64,000 nt of DNA from Actinomortierella ambigua (lineage: Eukaryota; Mortierellomycota; Mortierellomycetes; Mortierellales; Mortierellaceae), in the NCBI GenBank assembly GCA_016098155.1, contig JAAAJB010000118.1:1-64000 (forward strand), written 5' to 3'. The notes beneath the pieces were generated by a model that worked only from the letters and a program-made list of their open reading frames with translations, ran no database searches and was not told the origin of the DNA. The first letter of the stretch is position 1; every line of letters starts with the position of its first letter. Shown piece by piece: positions 25,817 to 35,940 of this stretch. A program made the position numbers and the translations under genes.

Positions 25817-27493
25817 ATGAAGCTCCATATCATTTCGCTTGCTCTTGTCGCTTCGGTCGCGCTGGCGCGTCCGATTCCCGGGGAGGCTTCGCAGCTAGAT
25901 ACCCGCACTCTCGTTGGCGATGAGTACACTGTCCATAATCAGGTCGACAACTCGGTTGGGAAGAGCACCTTCAGTATCGACCACAACGGCGATTCCTCTG
26001 TTCGCAAGGGTCTCTTGTACGACATCGTCAACAATGATCAGGACAACGACGACCGCTTTTTGCGCCGCTCGCTTCTGGGCGATCTCTTGGGAAGCGATAG
26101 CACAAGCATTGAAAACATCAACGACAACTCCAAGCATAAGGAGACTGTGAATAAGCACCACAACAAGGACGTCTCCATCCAGGAGATCGAAGACGCCGAG
26201 AGGCGCCGTCGTCACCGTCACCGTCATCATAACGGGTGGGATGATGGCGAATGCTTTGATCGCCGTAGCGATGAGCAACATCTGGAGCGTCGTGGTCTCC
26301 TGGACGGCCTCCTTGGTAGCTCTCGCACCTCGATCAGTAACGTGAACGACAACTCAAAGACGACCAAGACCTACAACTCACACAAGAACACCCACAAAGA
26401 CATTCGTTACCGCAACCACCGAGGCGATCGCCGATTCAGGAAGCGCGACGATGACGAAGAGGATTTGGACGAACAGGATGATGAAGAATACGACGAAGCA
26501 GATGAAGAAGAAGAAGAAGAGGGGGAGGAAGAAGAGGAGGACGTAGACGCAGAGACGAAGACGCAAGACGAAGAGGCGGTCAAGGAAGAGGCTGACAAAG
26601 TAGTCAAGAACGAGCGCCGAGGATTGCTCGGCGACTCCAGCACCAGCATTAGAAACGTGAACGACAACTCAAAGTCATCCAAGACTTACAATTCATACGA
26701 CTCTCGCAAGCATCACTATGACAGCCGTGGATCCAACTGTCGTCGTCGACATCGTCATCATCGGTACGATAAGCGTGGATCACCAATGGACGCTGAGAGC
26801 GTCAGCGACAACTCCCCGCAGAGAGGCGAGAGCTTGAATGTCATGGACACAGAGACTGCCAAACCTAACAACAATGTTGAGAGGTCCATTGCGACAGAGG
26901 TGGAGACAATCGAGTACGAGGTTGAGGAGCCATGGACTGCAAAGCGAAACGACAACGAGAAGGTAAAATATAATAGCAACGTGGTAGCCACTGGCGATCC
27001 GAGCGTGTATGTGTGTGTACGTACAGGGTACATATTTCGCTAGACTGACTCTGCTGGCATTCTCCCACCTCCATTTTAGCGATCTGTTTCCCGCACTCAC
27101 ATTGAGTTTGAGTCAGTTAGCAAGGACGGAGCCGAGGGCGCAAGCATTGCAGCCGAAGATGGCCAGGCCCTGGAAAAGGTAGAGGACCACAAGCGGAGTC
27201 TTGTCACCATCCAAATCATTAACACCAACACGAACCGGAATAGCAGGGAGGCTAATCTCATCTACACAGTGACTCCAGTTCGTTCTCGCAGCAGCCACAA
27301 GAAAGGGCCATCGCAGCCCTCAGCTCATCGTCGTCACCGGTCCCGAGCACCGGATCATCCGAACAAGAAACAACCTCAGCAGCAGCAGCAAGAAGTCAAG
27401 CACCCGATGAAGGGTTCCAAGGGGGGTAGCAACAAGGGCCATCATGATTCCAATCGACCATTTCCGCAGAGCAAGACCGGCCAAGAAGCATGA
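25817..27493 (+). CDS. Secreted repeat precursor with dibasic (Kex2-like) sites
   Basis: Exons 25817-26962 and 27080-27493 (phase 0 intron) give 519 residues. Residues 1-17 form a clear signal peptide with an ALA-RP cleavage site. Three imperfect repeats start at residues 85, 160 and 269. Each is directly preceded by Arg-Arg (83-84, 158-159, 267-268), starts [SG]LLGD or GLLDG, and contains STSI/RTSI then N[IV]NDNSK. A weaker copy (GLLYDI) follows Arg-Lys at 63-64. Basic clusters (RRRRHRHRHH, RRFRKR, RRRHRHHR) close the repeat tails, and Lys-Arg pairs occur at 209-210, 319-320 and 376-377. An acidic stretch covers about 211-245. There are only two cysteines (146 and 308). The pattern fits a Kex2-processed repeat protein, whose mature products would be short secreted peptides. 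The function is unknown; a plain structural secreted protein is the alternative. A TATA box and a poly(A) signal flank the gene. Confidence 0.8.
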
Positions 27494-27527
27494 TTGACAT
27501 TCCAAGGCATTTATTAATCCAAGAAGC

Positions 27528-27533
27528 AATAAA
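27528..27533 (+). terminator. AATAAA polyadenylation signal
   Basis: An AATAAA hexamer followed by an A run, 35 bases after the stop codon of the secreted-precursor gene. Confidence 0.6.
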
Positions 27534-28000
27534 AAAATGGAGGGTGCACCTCAATTGAATGCGCCGACAAGTACAAATATTTATATGTTGTATGAAAAAA
27601 GTAAACGGCAAATTGTGCGGAGCGAGAGTCGTTCTCGGTCACATGTATCCATTTTCAGGCGAGAAGAAGGTTTGAAGGCGAAGGTTGGTTGAGAGAGAGA
27701 GAGAGAAAGAGAGAAGAGTGGGGAGGGGGAGGGGTTTTTGGAAGGGACGCGGAAGAGGGGTCCCATCCATTTGCCCGCTCTCGTACGTTCGCTTCGAGTC
27801 CACGGAACCCCAGTGGGGTGAGCAGCCATTGGCAGGCTCGGATTTTTTTCCGAGGTTGAACAACACACACACACTCTCTCTTTCCAATCCCCCCTTTGCC
27901 CGCATATAAGGATCCACTTTTTCTCCTCACTCGCTCGGCTTTTCTCCCCTTTTTTCTCCTCTCCTCTCCCCAACCCTTCCTCATCACAGCAATTCTCAAC
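27534..28000 (+). other. Intergenic region upstream of catalase
   Basis: Contains a GA-rich run near 27690-27740, then, close to the catalase start, a CT-rich leader (27915-27990) downstream of a TATA-like box. No gene seen. Confidence 0.5.
27905..27911 (+). promoter_or_regulatory. TATA-like box of catalase
   Basis: TATAAGG lies about 95 bases upstream of the catalase ATG and is followed by a CT-rich leader, the usual arrangement in this window. Confidence 0.5.
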
Positions 28001-30185
28001 ATGTCCGTCTTGACCACCTCCAACGGTATGTGTGTGCCTCATTCTCATGCCCTTCTTTAGCTGTCGGCTTGTTTAGTCCCCGCTTGACTCACACGCCACG
28101 CCCTTGTCGGTCTTGTATTCTGTTCGTTTTGACAGGCAACCCCGTCGATGACAACCAGAACTCCATCACTGCTGGCCAGTATGGACCAATGTAAGTAGTG
28201 CATTCGTGTGCCTCCCCTTCTCCAAAGCCGCCTTTGTAGTAGCAACTTGCCCATGGGAGTAGAAGCAGCAGCCGGGCTTCAAGAATGCAGTTGGTGGCAA
28301 CTACTCATGACCAGTACTCACTGCGCAATGGACACCAATGCTGATGCGTTTGCTCGCATTGTGAGAAAAAAAAACAAGTGCTTGTACTCCTAAGCACACA
28401 CACACACACACACACACCTTCTTCAATGCTTTCGGCTCGCACCATTTGTTGTTGTTTCTTCAACCCCTACAGTTGATTTCTGCTACCGCCGATCCGTTGT
28501 CACGCTGACCGTGGGGAGGTGATAACGAGTGATGCTCATCCACCACCTTGCATTTTTCTTTATCCAGCCTCCTCCAGGATTTCCACCTGATCGACAAGCT
28601 CTCGCACTTTGACCGCGAGCGCATCCCCGAGCGTGTTGTGCACGCCAAGGGTGCCGGTGCCCATGGTTACTTTGAGGTCACCCACGACATCTCCAAGTTC
28701 TCCAAGGCCAAGTTCCTGAACCGTGTTGGCAAGCGCACTCCTCTTTTCACTCGTTTCTCGACTGTTGGTGGTGAGAAGGGTTCTGCTGATACCGCCCGTG
28801 ACCCCCGCGGTTTCGCCGTCAAGTTCTACACCGAGGAGGGCAAATGGGACATGGTTGGCAACAACACCCCCATCTTCTTCATGTAAGTTTAATGCCCTTT
28901 TCCTTTTTCCGTGGACCTTTTCTCTTTCTGTTTGCTGGGCACAATAGGCCGATCTATCTTTGTCATCGCACTGAGAGAAAAAAAGAGTGAAAACATATAA
29001 CCCTATTTCGCAGCACCAACTCTAAGAGGGCAGCCAACCGGGAAAGAAAAGAGAGCCAAACAACACAGATGGAAGAATACATGGCAACCCAACTAAATCA
29101 CATGCTTTTCTTCTTCTGTACGCACATCTAGCCGTGATCCCATCAAGTTCCCCGACTTCATCCACACCCAGAAGCGCAACCCCCAGACCAACTGCGGTGA
29201 TCCCGATGCTTTCTGGGACTTCATCTCGCTGGTCCCCGAGACCCTGCACCAGGTCACTATCCTGTTCTCCAACCGTGGTACCCCCGATGGTTTCCGCCAC
29301 ATGCACGGCTTCTCGTCGCACACCCTCAAGCTTGTGAACGAGGCTGGCGAGTCCTTCTTCGCCAAGTGGCACTTCCTGACCGACCAGGGCGTCAAGAACC
29401 TCAAGGCCCACGAGGCCGGCCGTCTTGCCTCGGAGGATCCCGACTATGCCACCCGCGATCTGTTCAACGCCATCGCCAAGGGTGACTTCCCTTCGTGGTC
29501 CGTCCACATCCAGCTCATGCCCATCAAGGATGCTGCCACCTACCGCTGGAACCCCTTCGATGTCACCAAGGTCTGGCCCCACAAGGACTACCCTCTCCAG
29601 CCCGTCGGCAAGATGGTCCTGAACCGCAACCCCGACAACTACTTTGCCGAGGTTGAGCAGGCTGCCTTCTCGCCCTCCCATTTGGTTCCCGGTATCGAGG
29701 CCTCGACCGACCGTATGCTTCAGGGCCGTCTCTTCTCGTACCCCGACACCCACCGCCACCGTCTGGGCACCAACTACCAGCAGATTCCCATCAACGCCCC
29801 CTACAACGCTCGCGTCGTCAACCAGCAGCGTGATGGTCCCATGGCCATCAATGGCAACGGCGGCGCTGCCCCCAACTATGAGCCCAACTCGTTCGGCGGT
29901 GCCCACCAGTCGTCGGTCAAGTCGACTTACTCGACCTTTGAGATTAATGCCCTGGGTGCCCGCCACGTCATCCAGCTGTCGGACGAGGACTTTGTTCAGC
30001 CCGGCAACCTGTACCGTCTGCTGAGCGCCGAGGAGAAGGATGATCTTATCAGCAACATGGCTGGTCACCTCAAGAACGCCAAGAAGTTCATCCAGGAGCG
30101 CCAGCTCGGACACATCAAGCGTGCCGACAAGGAGTGGGGCGCTCGCCTGGAGGCCAAGCTCAAGGCTCTCCAGTCCAAGGCTTAA
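28001..30185 (+). CDS. Small-subunit catalase
   Basis: Haem catalase, converting hydrogen peroxide to water and oxygen. Exons 28001-28025, 28136-28190, 28568-28882 and 29132-30185 close in phase and give 482 residues, right for the small-subunit clade. The family is unmistakable: the [20 protein letters not shown] segment leads to the distal His52 in [16 protein letters not shown]. The segment [20 protein letters not shown] follows, and the proximal haem-ligand motif [14 protein letters not shown] has its Tyr at 335. The first coding exon is only 25 bases. The last three residues are Ser-Lys-Ala, which resembles but does not match the peroxisomal SKL signal, so peroxisomal import is possible but not shown. 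A TATA-like box lies about 95 bases upstream and ATTAAA about 80 bases downstream of the stop. A long antisense frame over exon 4 is a codon-bias shadow. Confidence 0.97.
28394..28417. repeat. (CA)n microsatellite in catalase intron 2
   Basis: Dinucleotide run inside the 377-base second intron of the catalase gene. Confidence 0.85.
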
Positions 30186-31120
30186 AAGTGTCATCTTGCA
30201 CTCATGTCCTCCTTCTTCCCCCCTTTCACCAACACTTGTACATTTCCTCCCCTTTGTGATTCGATTAAAGTATTTAGCACATAAAAAAAAAAGAAAGAGA
30301 CCCCCCACTCTTTGTTTTTTTTGTTCACTTTACCTTGGCATCCGGTTGACCCGATGATTATTCTTAAACAGGCAAAACCAACATGGTGAGGCGGCAAAAC
30401 CAGGGTAGGGTTCAGTCATCCTTCGGAAGACACGTCCGAACGTACTTATTGTAGATAGTACGGAGGCAATGCGGGGTATTTCCGCCCCATCGTGGAAAGA
30501 GAGAGAGAGAGAGAGAGAGAAGGGGGAAGTAAAGCAAAGCAAAAATTATGGAACCGAGGGGTTATCCATGCCCTTTGTCTTTCCCACAGTTTCTTTGAGG
30601 GTGTTTCAGTCGATTCTGATGCACCCGATGTATGCCCGAAGTATGGCATTGCACGCACAATATGGGTCATATCTCCAGTGTGCTCGGTACGAAGAGTCGC
30701 AAGAGTCTTTTGCTAGTAGGCACGGACAAATGCGTTTCGAATTTGAGAGAGGTCTCTCCCGGTGACAAGAATGACCTTCATACCACCAGCGGTCTTGAAC
30801 CTTCTCTTGTCCCATGTGGGGGCAATATATCTCACGGTGTAAAATAGTTGGTTCCTTTGGCATGGTCTGCGTTGACTTAGCATTCTCTCTTCTCGCCCAC
30901 GAATGTGACTTGTGTTCTCACAATGATAGGGCCCCTCTGCCCTCCACTCATGTCTGGACACGCTCTGAAAGGAGGTACCTGTTTATTTTAAGGTAATGCA
31001 CCCTTCATCATTGCTCAACCTTCCCAGCAGACAAAACTAAAAAGAAAACGGACGAGCATCAGAAACGACAAAGGGCGCACGACATCATCCATCTCCACCC
31101 TTCACACCCTTCTCATCATC
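30186..31120. other. Intergenic region between catalase and glucosidase I
   Basis: The first 100 bases are the catalase 3' region (ATTAAA near 30264, then an A run). A GA run sits at 30498-30520. The rest has balanced composition with no recognisable gene. An 82-codon open frame on the minus strand (30713-30961) has no identifiable family and is not called. Confidence 0.5.
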
Positions 31121-34100
31121 ATGAGTAGCTCAACTTTCTTGCCATGGAAGACACGACTGCTTCGTCGAGGCGTCCAGACCGCGTGTTTGCTGTTCGCCCT
31201 TGCTCAGAGCACTACCCAACTGCTGCCAGGTGCGGCTGCGACGATGACGGGAGATGACCTGGACAGCCAAATTGTCCTGGGCATGCCTTCTTCGTCCACC
31301 CCGAGTGCAGGGGCAGCGATCAACATCACCGAAGAGGCCCGTCAAAGTCTGTGGTGGGGCACCTATCGCCCTAATCTGTACTTTGGCACCCGCCCTCGTC
31401 TGCCCGACTCGCTCATGACGGGACTTATGTGGTTTGGTCTTCAGGACTACGATGGCATTGATAGTAAGGAGTTTCCTTTTCAAAAAAAAAGCAGCATTTG
31501 CGGAGGAAAAACACACACACACACACAATCAAAGGAGCCTTTATTAAGATGACTCGGATATTACACTCCTTTTTTTTTTATCTCGTAGATATCAGACACG
31601 GATGCGAGGAACGCGATGGCTTTGAAAAGTATGGCTGGCTCAAGCACGACGGACGGCAGTACGGTCTCCAGGAGATCAAGGACACGCGCAACAACCTCGA
31701 CATGACGACCCAGTTCCTCAAGGTTCCAGGAGGCGAGTTTGGCGGATCCTGGGGCGCCAAAATCTCGGGAAAGCCGCTTCGAGAAGGCGAGCCCATGATG
31801 GTCTCCTTCCTGTACTATGTCGGATTGGATCACGAAGGAAACCTGAGGGTGGAGTCTTCAAAGGAGAACGCCAACACCATCAAAATCCATGGATCAGGCT
31901 TTGACCTAGGACAATATGAGATGGATATCACAGTGAGTACGTCAAGATCATTGTGGGGGGGGGGTCCCCAACGATGTGCTTTCTGGGGTGGAGGTGGGAG
32001 ATGAAACAAGTTGGATGAATACCAAATAACATGAACGCCCTTTTTCTTTTCTTTTCTTTTCAGACAGAGGGTCTTTCATTGACGGCAAAACGTCAAAGAT
32101 CCGTTTCGCAGGTGCCAGGATCCCAGCCAAATCTGCGTGGCGTGCCAAGGACTATGCCCGTGGGAAAATCGTCCAGGATGCCAATGAAAAGCGGGCACAA
32201 GGCATGGAGGATGGTATGCCTCATGAGTACTTTGAACTCCCCAACAAGATGCTGAGTGAAGACGCTTCCAATTTCGTCATGCTTCAGATGAACTTTGACT
32301 CTGAATTCCAGGTAACCCGACAATGTGGCTTTGGATAGGACAACGGTCAAGGTATCCTGGGCATCCTGGGCATCCTGGGCTTCTTTAGGTGGTTGCTAAC
32401 AATGTTTGAGCACCATCTTTTTCTTCACTCCTTTCTGCTCGGATTTCCTAGTTTGATATTCTCTTTGACTCCAAGGATTCGCCACAACGGATCGACCGAG
32501 AAAAGCTGGCTGTTGGGCTCGTGACGGCCGAGAAGGACTTTGATGATCGCTTTGAGAGAGTCTTTGGACTTCAGGCCAAAGGATACAACGCCAAGGAAGT
32601 TGCCTTCGCCAAGGCGACTATGAGCAACCTCGTTGGAGGCATTGGGTATGATGGCCTTCTGGATTTGTGCTGATTACTTGGCAATGATCACCGCGCACGA
32701 CCGACCAATCCTACTCACCCCCTCCTACATTCGTCTTTATTTGTTCAGCTACTTTTATGGTTCGTCGATTGTGGACAAGTCGCCCACGTATGAGGAAGGT
32801 GAGAATGAGCATCTTGAGGGACCAGTGGCACGTCGACCCAACCCCAACCCACAGATGTCAGAGCCAGCCTCGCTGTTTTCAGCCGTTCCTTCGCGCTCGT
32901 TCTTCCCACGCGGTTTCTACTGGGACGAAGGATTCCACCAAAACCTGATTGGCGTGTGGGACAATGATCTGAGGTATGAGATTTATCTTGGTTGATTCTA
33001 TATGCAAAGAGCGCCTGCTATCTTTGAAAGCTTTGGGCGGGGACTGTCTATTTTTTTTCCTCCTTCACTCACCCTATAGACGTGGATCATTTGGGTGAAC
33101 CTCTTTCTTTCTTTTTTTTTTTTTCATAGCCTGGAAATCATCAAGAGCTGGTACGACCGACAGGATGAGGATGGCTGGATCCAACGCGAGCAGATCTTGG
33201 GCGATGAGCCACGTAGCCGGGTCCCGGCAGAGTTCCAAATCCAGTACCCCGAGCACGGCAACCCACCGACGCTGGTGACGGCACTGTGCGGCTACCTCGA
33301 CCGAGTGGCGGATGCAGCGGCGAACAAGGTGTTTGGCGTTGTCCAACCTGATGTAGGAGTGATGCCTACTGACCCGACGGCGGCGAAAACGGCTACAGCA
33401 ACAACTGCAGCAGGACGGCGGGATGAGACGAACCGCATGCTGGACCGGGCGAACGAGTACCTGAGTGAACTGTACCCAAAGCTGCGGACAAATTATTTCT
33501 GGATGCGGAACACGATGCAGGGTGGGATTCGCGAGTTTGGACGGATGTCGGCACGGTCGCGTACGGAGGGATACCGGTGGCGTGGAAGGACACCGAGCCA
33601 TACCTTGACGTCCGGGTTGGATGATTATCCTCGGGCGGCGGTGCCTAGTGTTGGGGAGTTGCATGTGGATCTGCTGTCTTGGATCGGGTTTTATGCAAAG
33701 CAGCTGGCGCGTATTGCGGAGCTGATGGATCTTCCGGATGACGTCGATGAGTACGAGGATCATTATGATGCCATCAAGGGCAATATCGATGGTATTGTAG
33801 ATGTGGAACGATGCTTGACGTCTCTTTCGGCCCTGGCACTATTGGGTAGTCCATCGAACCCTCACGCGTGCGTGTTTTTTTTTTTTGTTTTTTTTTTTTT
33901 TGCTTTCTTTTTTTCATGACTTAGATCTTCACTGGAACGAGGAGAAGAAGATGTTCTGCGACCTGTCGCTGGATGAGAATAGTGAGAGTGTTTATGTCTG
34001 CCACAAGGGCTACATCTCGCTGTTCCCGTTAGCTCTTGGTTTGATCGACCCCCAATCGGACAAGTTGGGCCATGTCCTCGACATGATCCATAACCCGGAT

Positions 34101-34482
34101 GAGCTCTGGTCACCATATGGCCTCCGTTCCTTGTCCAAGCAGGATGAGTTCTTTGCTACAGGCGAGAACTATTGGAAGGGCCCTATCTGGATTAATCTCA
34201 ACTTTTTGGTCTTGCGATCCCTGAAGGCTGTAAGGAAACCTCTCTCGGGGAAGAAAAAAAACGTGCGCCTCGTCGAACGATGACGGGTGTTGCTCAAGCG
34301 TGATCGGACACTTACATTGTATGATTTTATGGTCCCATTTTTAGAACTACATGGTTGAGGGTCCTCACCAGGAACGTGTCAAGACCGTTTACAATGAGCT
34401 TCGTGACAATCTGATCCGAAATATCTACAAGGTACCCAAAGTCGTTTTACTGTTTCCAATGTCCGCTCGTACAACAGTATTC

Positions 34483-34515
<33 letters not shown>

Positions 34516-34874
34516 CCCGGGCATCAAAAGGGGGGGATTTTTAATTTTCATTTTTTTTTNNNNNNNNNNGTGTATATACTAGTCTACAAAACAGGATTTC
34601 TCCCCTTTTTTTTTTTTTTTTTTTTTTTTTTCGCGTGGCATGAAAAGGAGGAGATATTTAAGTCTCAGCTTTTCATCTCCACGTTCTGGTGTACACACAG
34701 GCTAACCTCGCTTCTCTCTTTCTCTCTCCCTTACGCTTTCACGATTAGGAATACGAGCGCACAGGCTATGTGTGGGAACAGTACGATGAAGCCTCTGGTG
34801 AGGGTCGTCGCAGCCATCCATTTACAGGCTGGACATCCATGGTTGTACTCATGATGACCATGGGTCGAGCGTGA
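31121..34874 (+). CDS. Mannosyl-oligosaccharide glucosidase (glucosidase I, GH63)
   Basis: ER glucosidase I (Cwh41/MOGS family) removes the outermost glucose from the N-glycan just transferred to proteins, the first trimming step before calnexin folding control. Nine exons (31121-31463, 31589-31936, 32064-32311, 32452-32645, 32749-32973, 33130-33791, 33925-34229, 34345-34431, 34749-34874) close in phase and give 845 residues, the usual length. A hydrophobic stretch at about 18-35 is a signal anchor (type II). Family landmarks in order are [26 protein letters not shown], the [17 protein letters not shown] segment and the catalytic-region motif [10 protein letters not shown] at about 613-622. 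[15 protein letters not shown] and the terminal HPFTGW follow. The last intron contains a 10-base assembly gap between long T runs, but the flanking exons join in phase. The PxPNPNP-rich insert near exon 5 looks like a local low-complexity addition. Confidence 0.96.
34560..34569. other. Assembly gap (10 N)
   Basis: Ten undetermined bases in the last intron of the glucosidase I gene, bounded by T runs of about 20 or more bases on both sides. The homopolymers probably stopped the assembler; the true gap length is unknown. Confidence 0.95.
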
Positions 34875-35940
34875 TAGACTATTTTGCTCTGCTTTTAGGA
34901 TATAGAGAACATCATCTAGAATGAATACCATATTGCTTGTCAAAAGATGACACATCAGACAACTGTTACAAACAAAAAGCACCTTACATCGTGAGTGGTT
35001 AAGAAGAGGGAGGGGGGGCCTCGATTCCTCAAAACGGATCTGTGTGGCTCATTCTCAATTCTCTGAGGGACGAGGGACAAAAGGGGGAGGGGAGGGGAGT
35101 CGGTACCCCGCACTCCCAAAGCGTCATTCTTTCACATGTGCATCTTTTTGTTCGCTCCTTGCTGTTATTGGCTCTCGTCTTGCCACAATTGGGCAAATCC
35201 GGGGTAAACTTTGGTGCTGTTCGTTTTCCCATTTTTTTATATTTCGGCCCTGACAACGTTAGATGACGACTTTATCGGTCTCCTCAGACTGGTCTTTACC
35301 TGAGCGGAGCGGCCTGGAAAGGGAGGTGTGGGTAGATGGGAACCACGCTCAAGGAAGGGTCCAAAGGGCATGAAAAGGGGGATGAGGTGAAGTGAAGGGG
35401 GTAAGAGATCAGGCCAGGCATGCCCCTAACATAATTTAGCTTGCTGGCATGTGAGAATTATGCTCGATCTCTCGACAACCATGAAGTAAAGCAAAGACTG
35501 ACCTTCCCTGGAAGCGAGAGAGTGGTAGACACTGAGACAGAGATGTCAGCCTCGGCAAGGGCGATGCACTTGCGGGATTTCCAACTCCATCTCCACCGAC
35601 AATGGGCGTGAAGGTATGGCGAGTTTCTTGGCCGGCTGCCAAAACTCGGATGAGAAAGATGACACATTAGCACAGGGGAGGAAACATACCACACAGCAAA
35701 ACAATCAAATCAACACAAAAGGCTCATGCCACAGGTACAGTTTAGACGTGGGGGAGGTATAAAAGAGTGGAGATCGTCCCTTTTTTTTCCACTGGTTTCT
35801 TTAATTCTTCACTCCTTCCCCATCTCATTGCGCTTTTCCTTCCTCCCCCCCCCCCTTCTCTCCCTTTTTTATCCCTCCTTTCTTTCGCTCCTTTTTTTTT
35901 CTTTCCTCAGCTCACGCTCGACATCATACTTTCACTCACC
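34875..35940. other. Intergenic region upstream of isocitrate lyase
   Basis: About 1 kb without a gene. The distal part has balanced composition. The last 180 bases contain a TATA box and a strongly pyrimidine-rich leader running up to the isocitrate lyase ATG. Confidence 0.5.
35758..35765 (+). promoter_or_regulatory. TATA box of isocitrate lyase
   Basis: TATAAAAG, 183 bases upstream of the ATG, followed by a CT-rich leader. A canonical TATA box fits a gene that is strongly induced by carbon source; the regulator is not visible here. Confidence 0.6.

Noticed and set aside
30174..30182. Ser-Lys-Ala terminus of catalase as a peroxisomal signal
   Set aside because: The third residue is Ala rather than Leu or Met, so it is not a canonical PTS1; reported only as a possibility.
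29022..30308. 428-codon open frame on the minus strand
   Set aside because: It lies antisense to catalase exon 4 and its flanks; the catalase is certain, and strong third-position bias of the sense strand leaves the antisense frame open.
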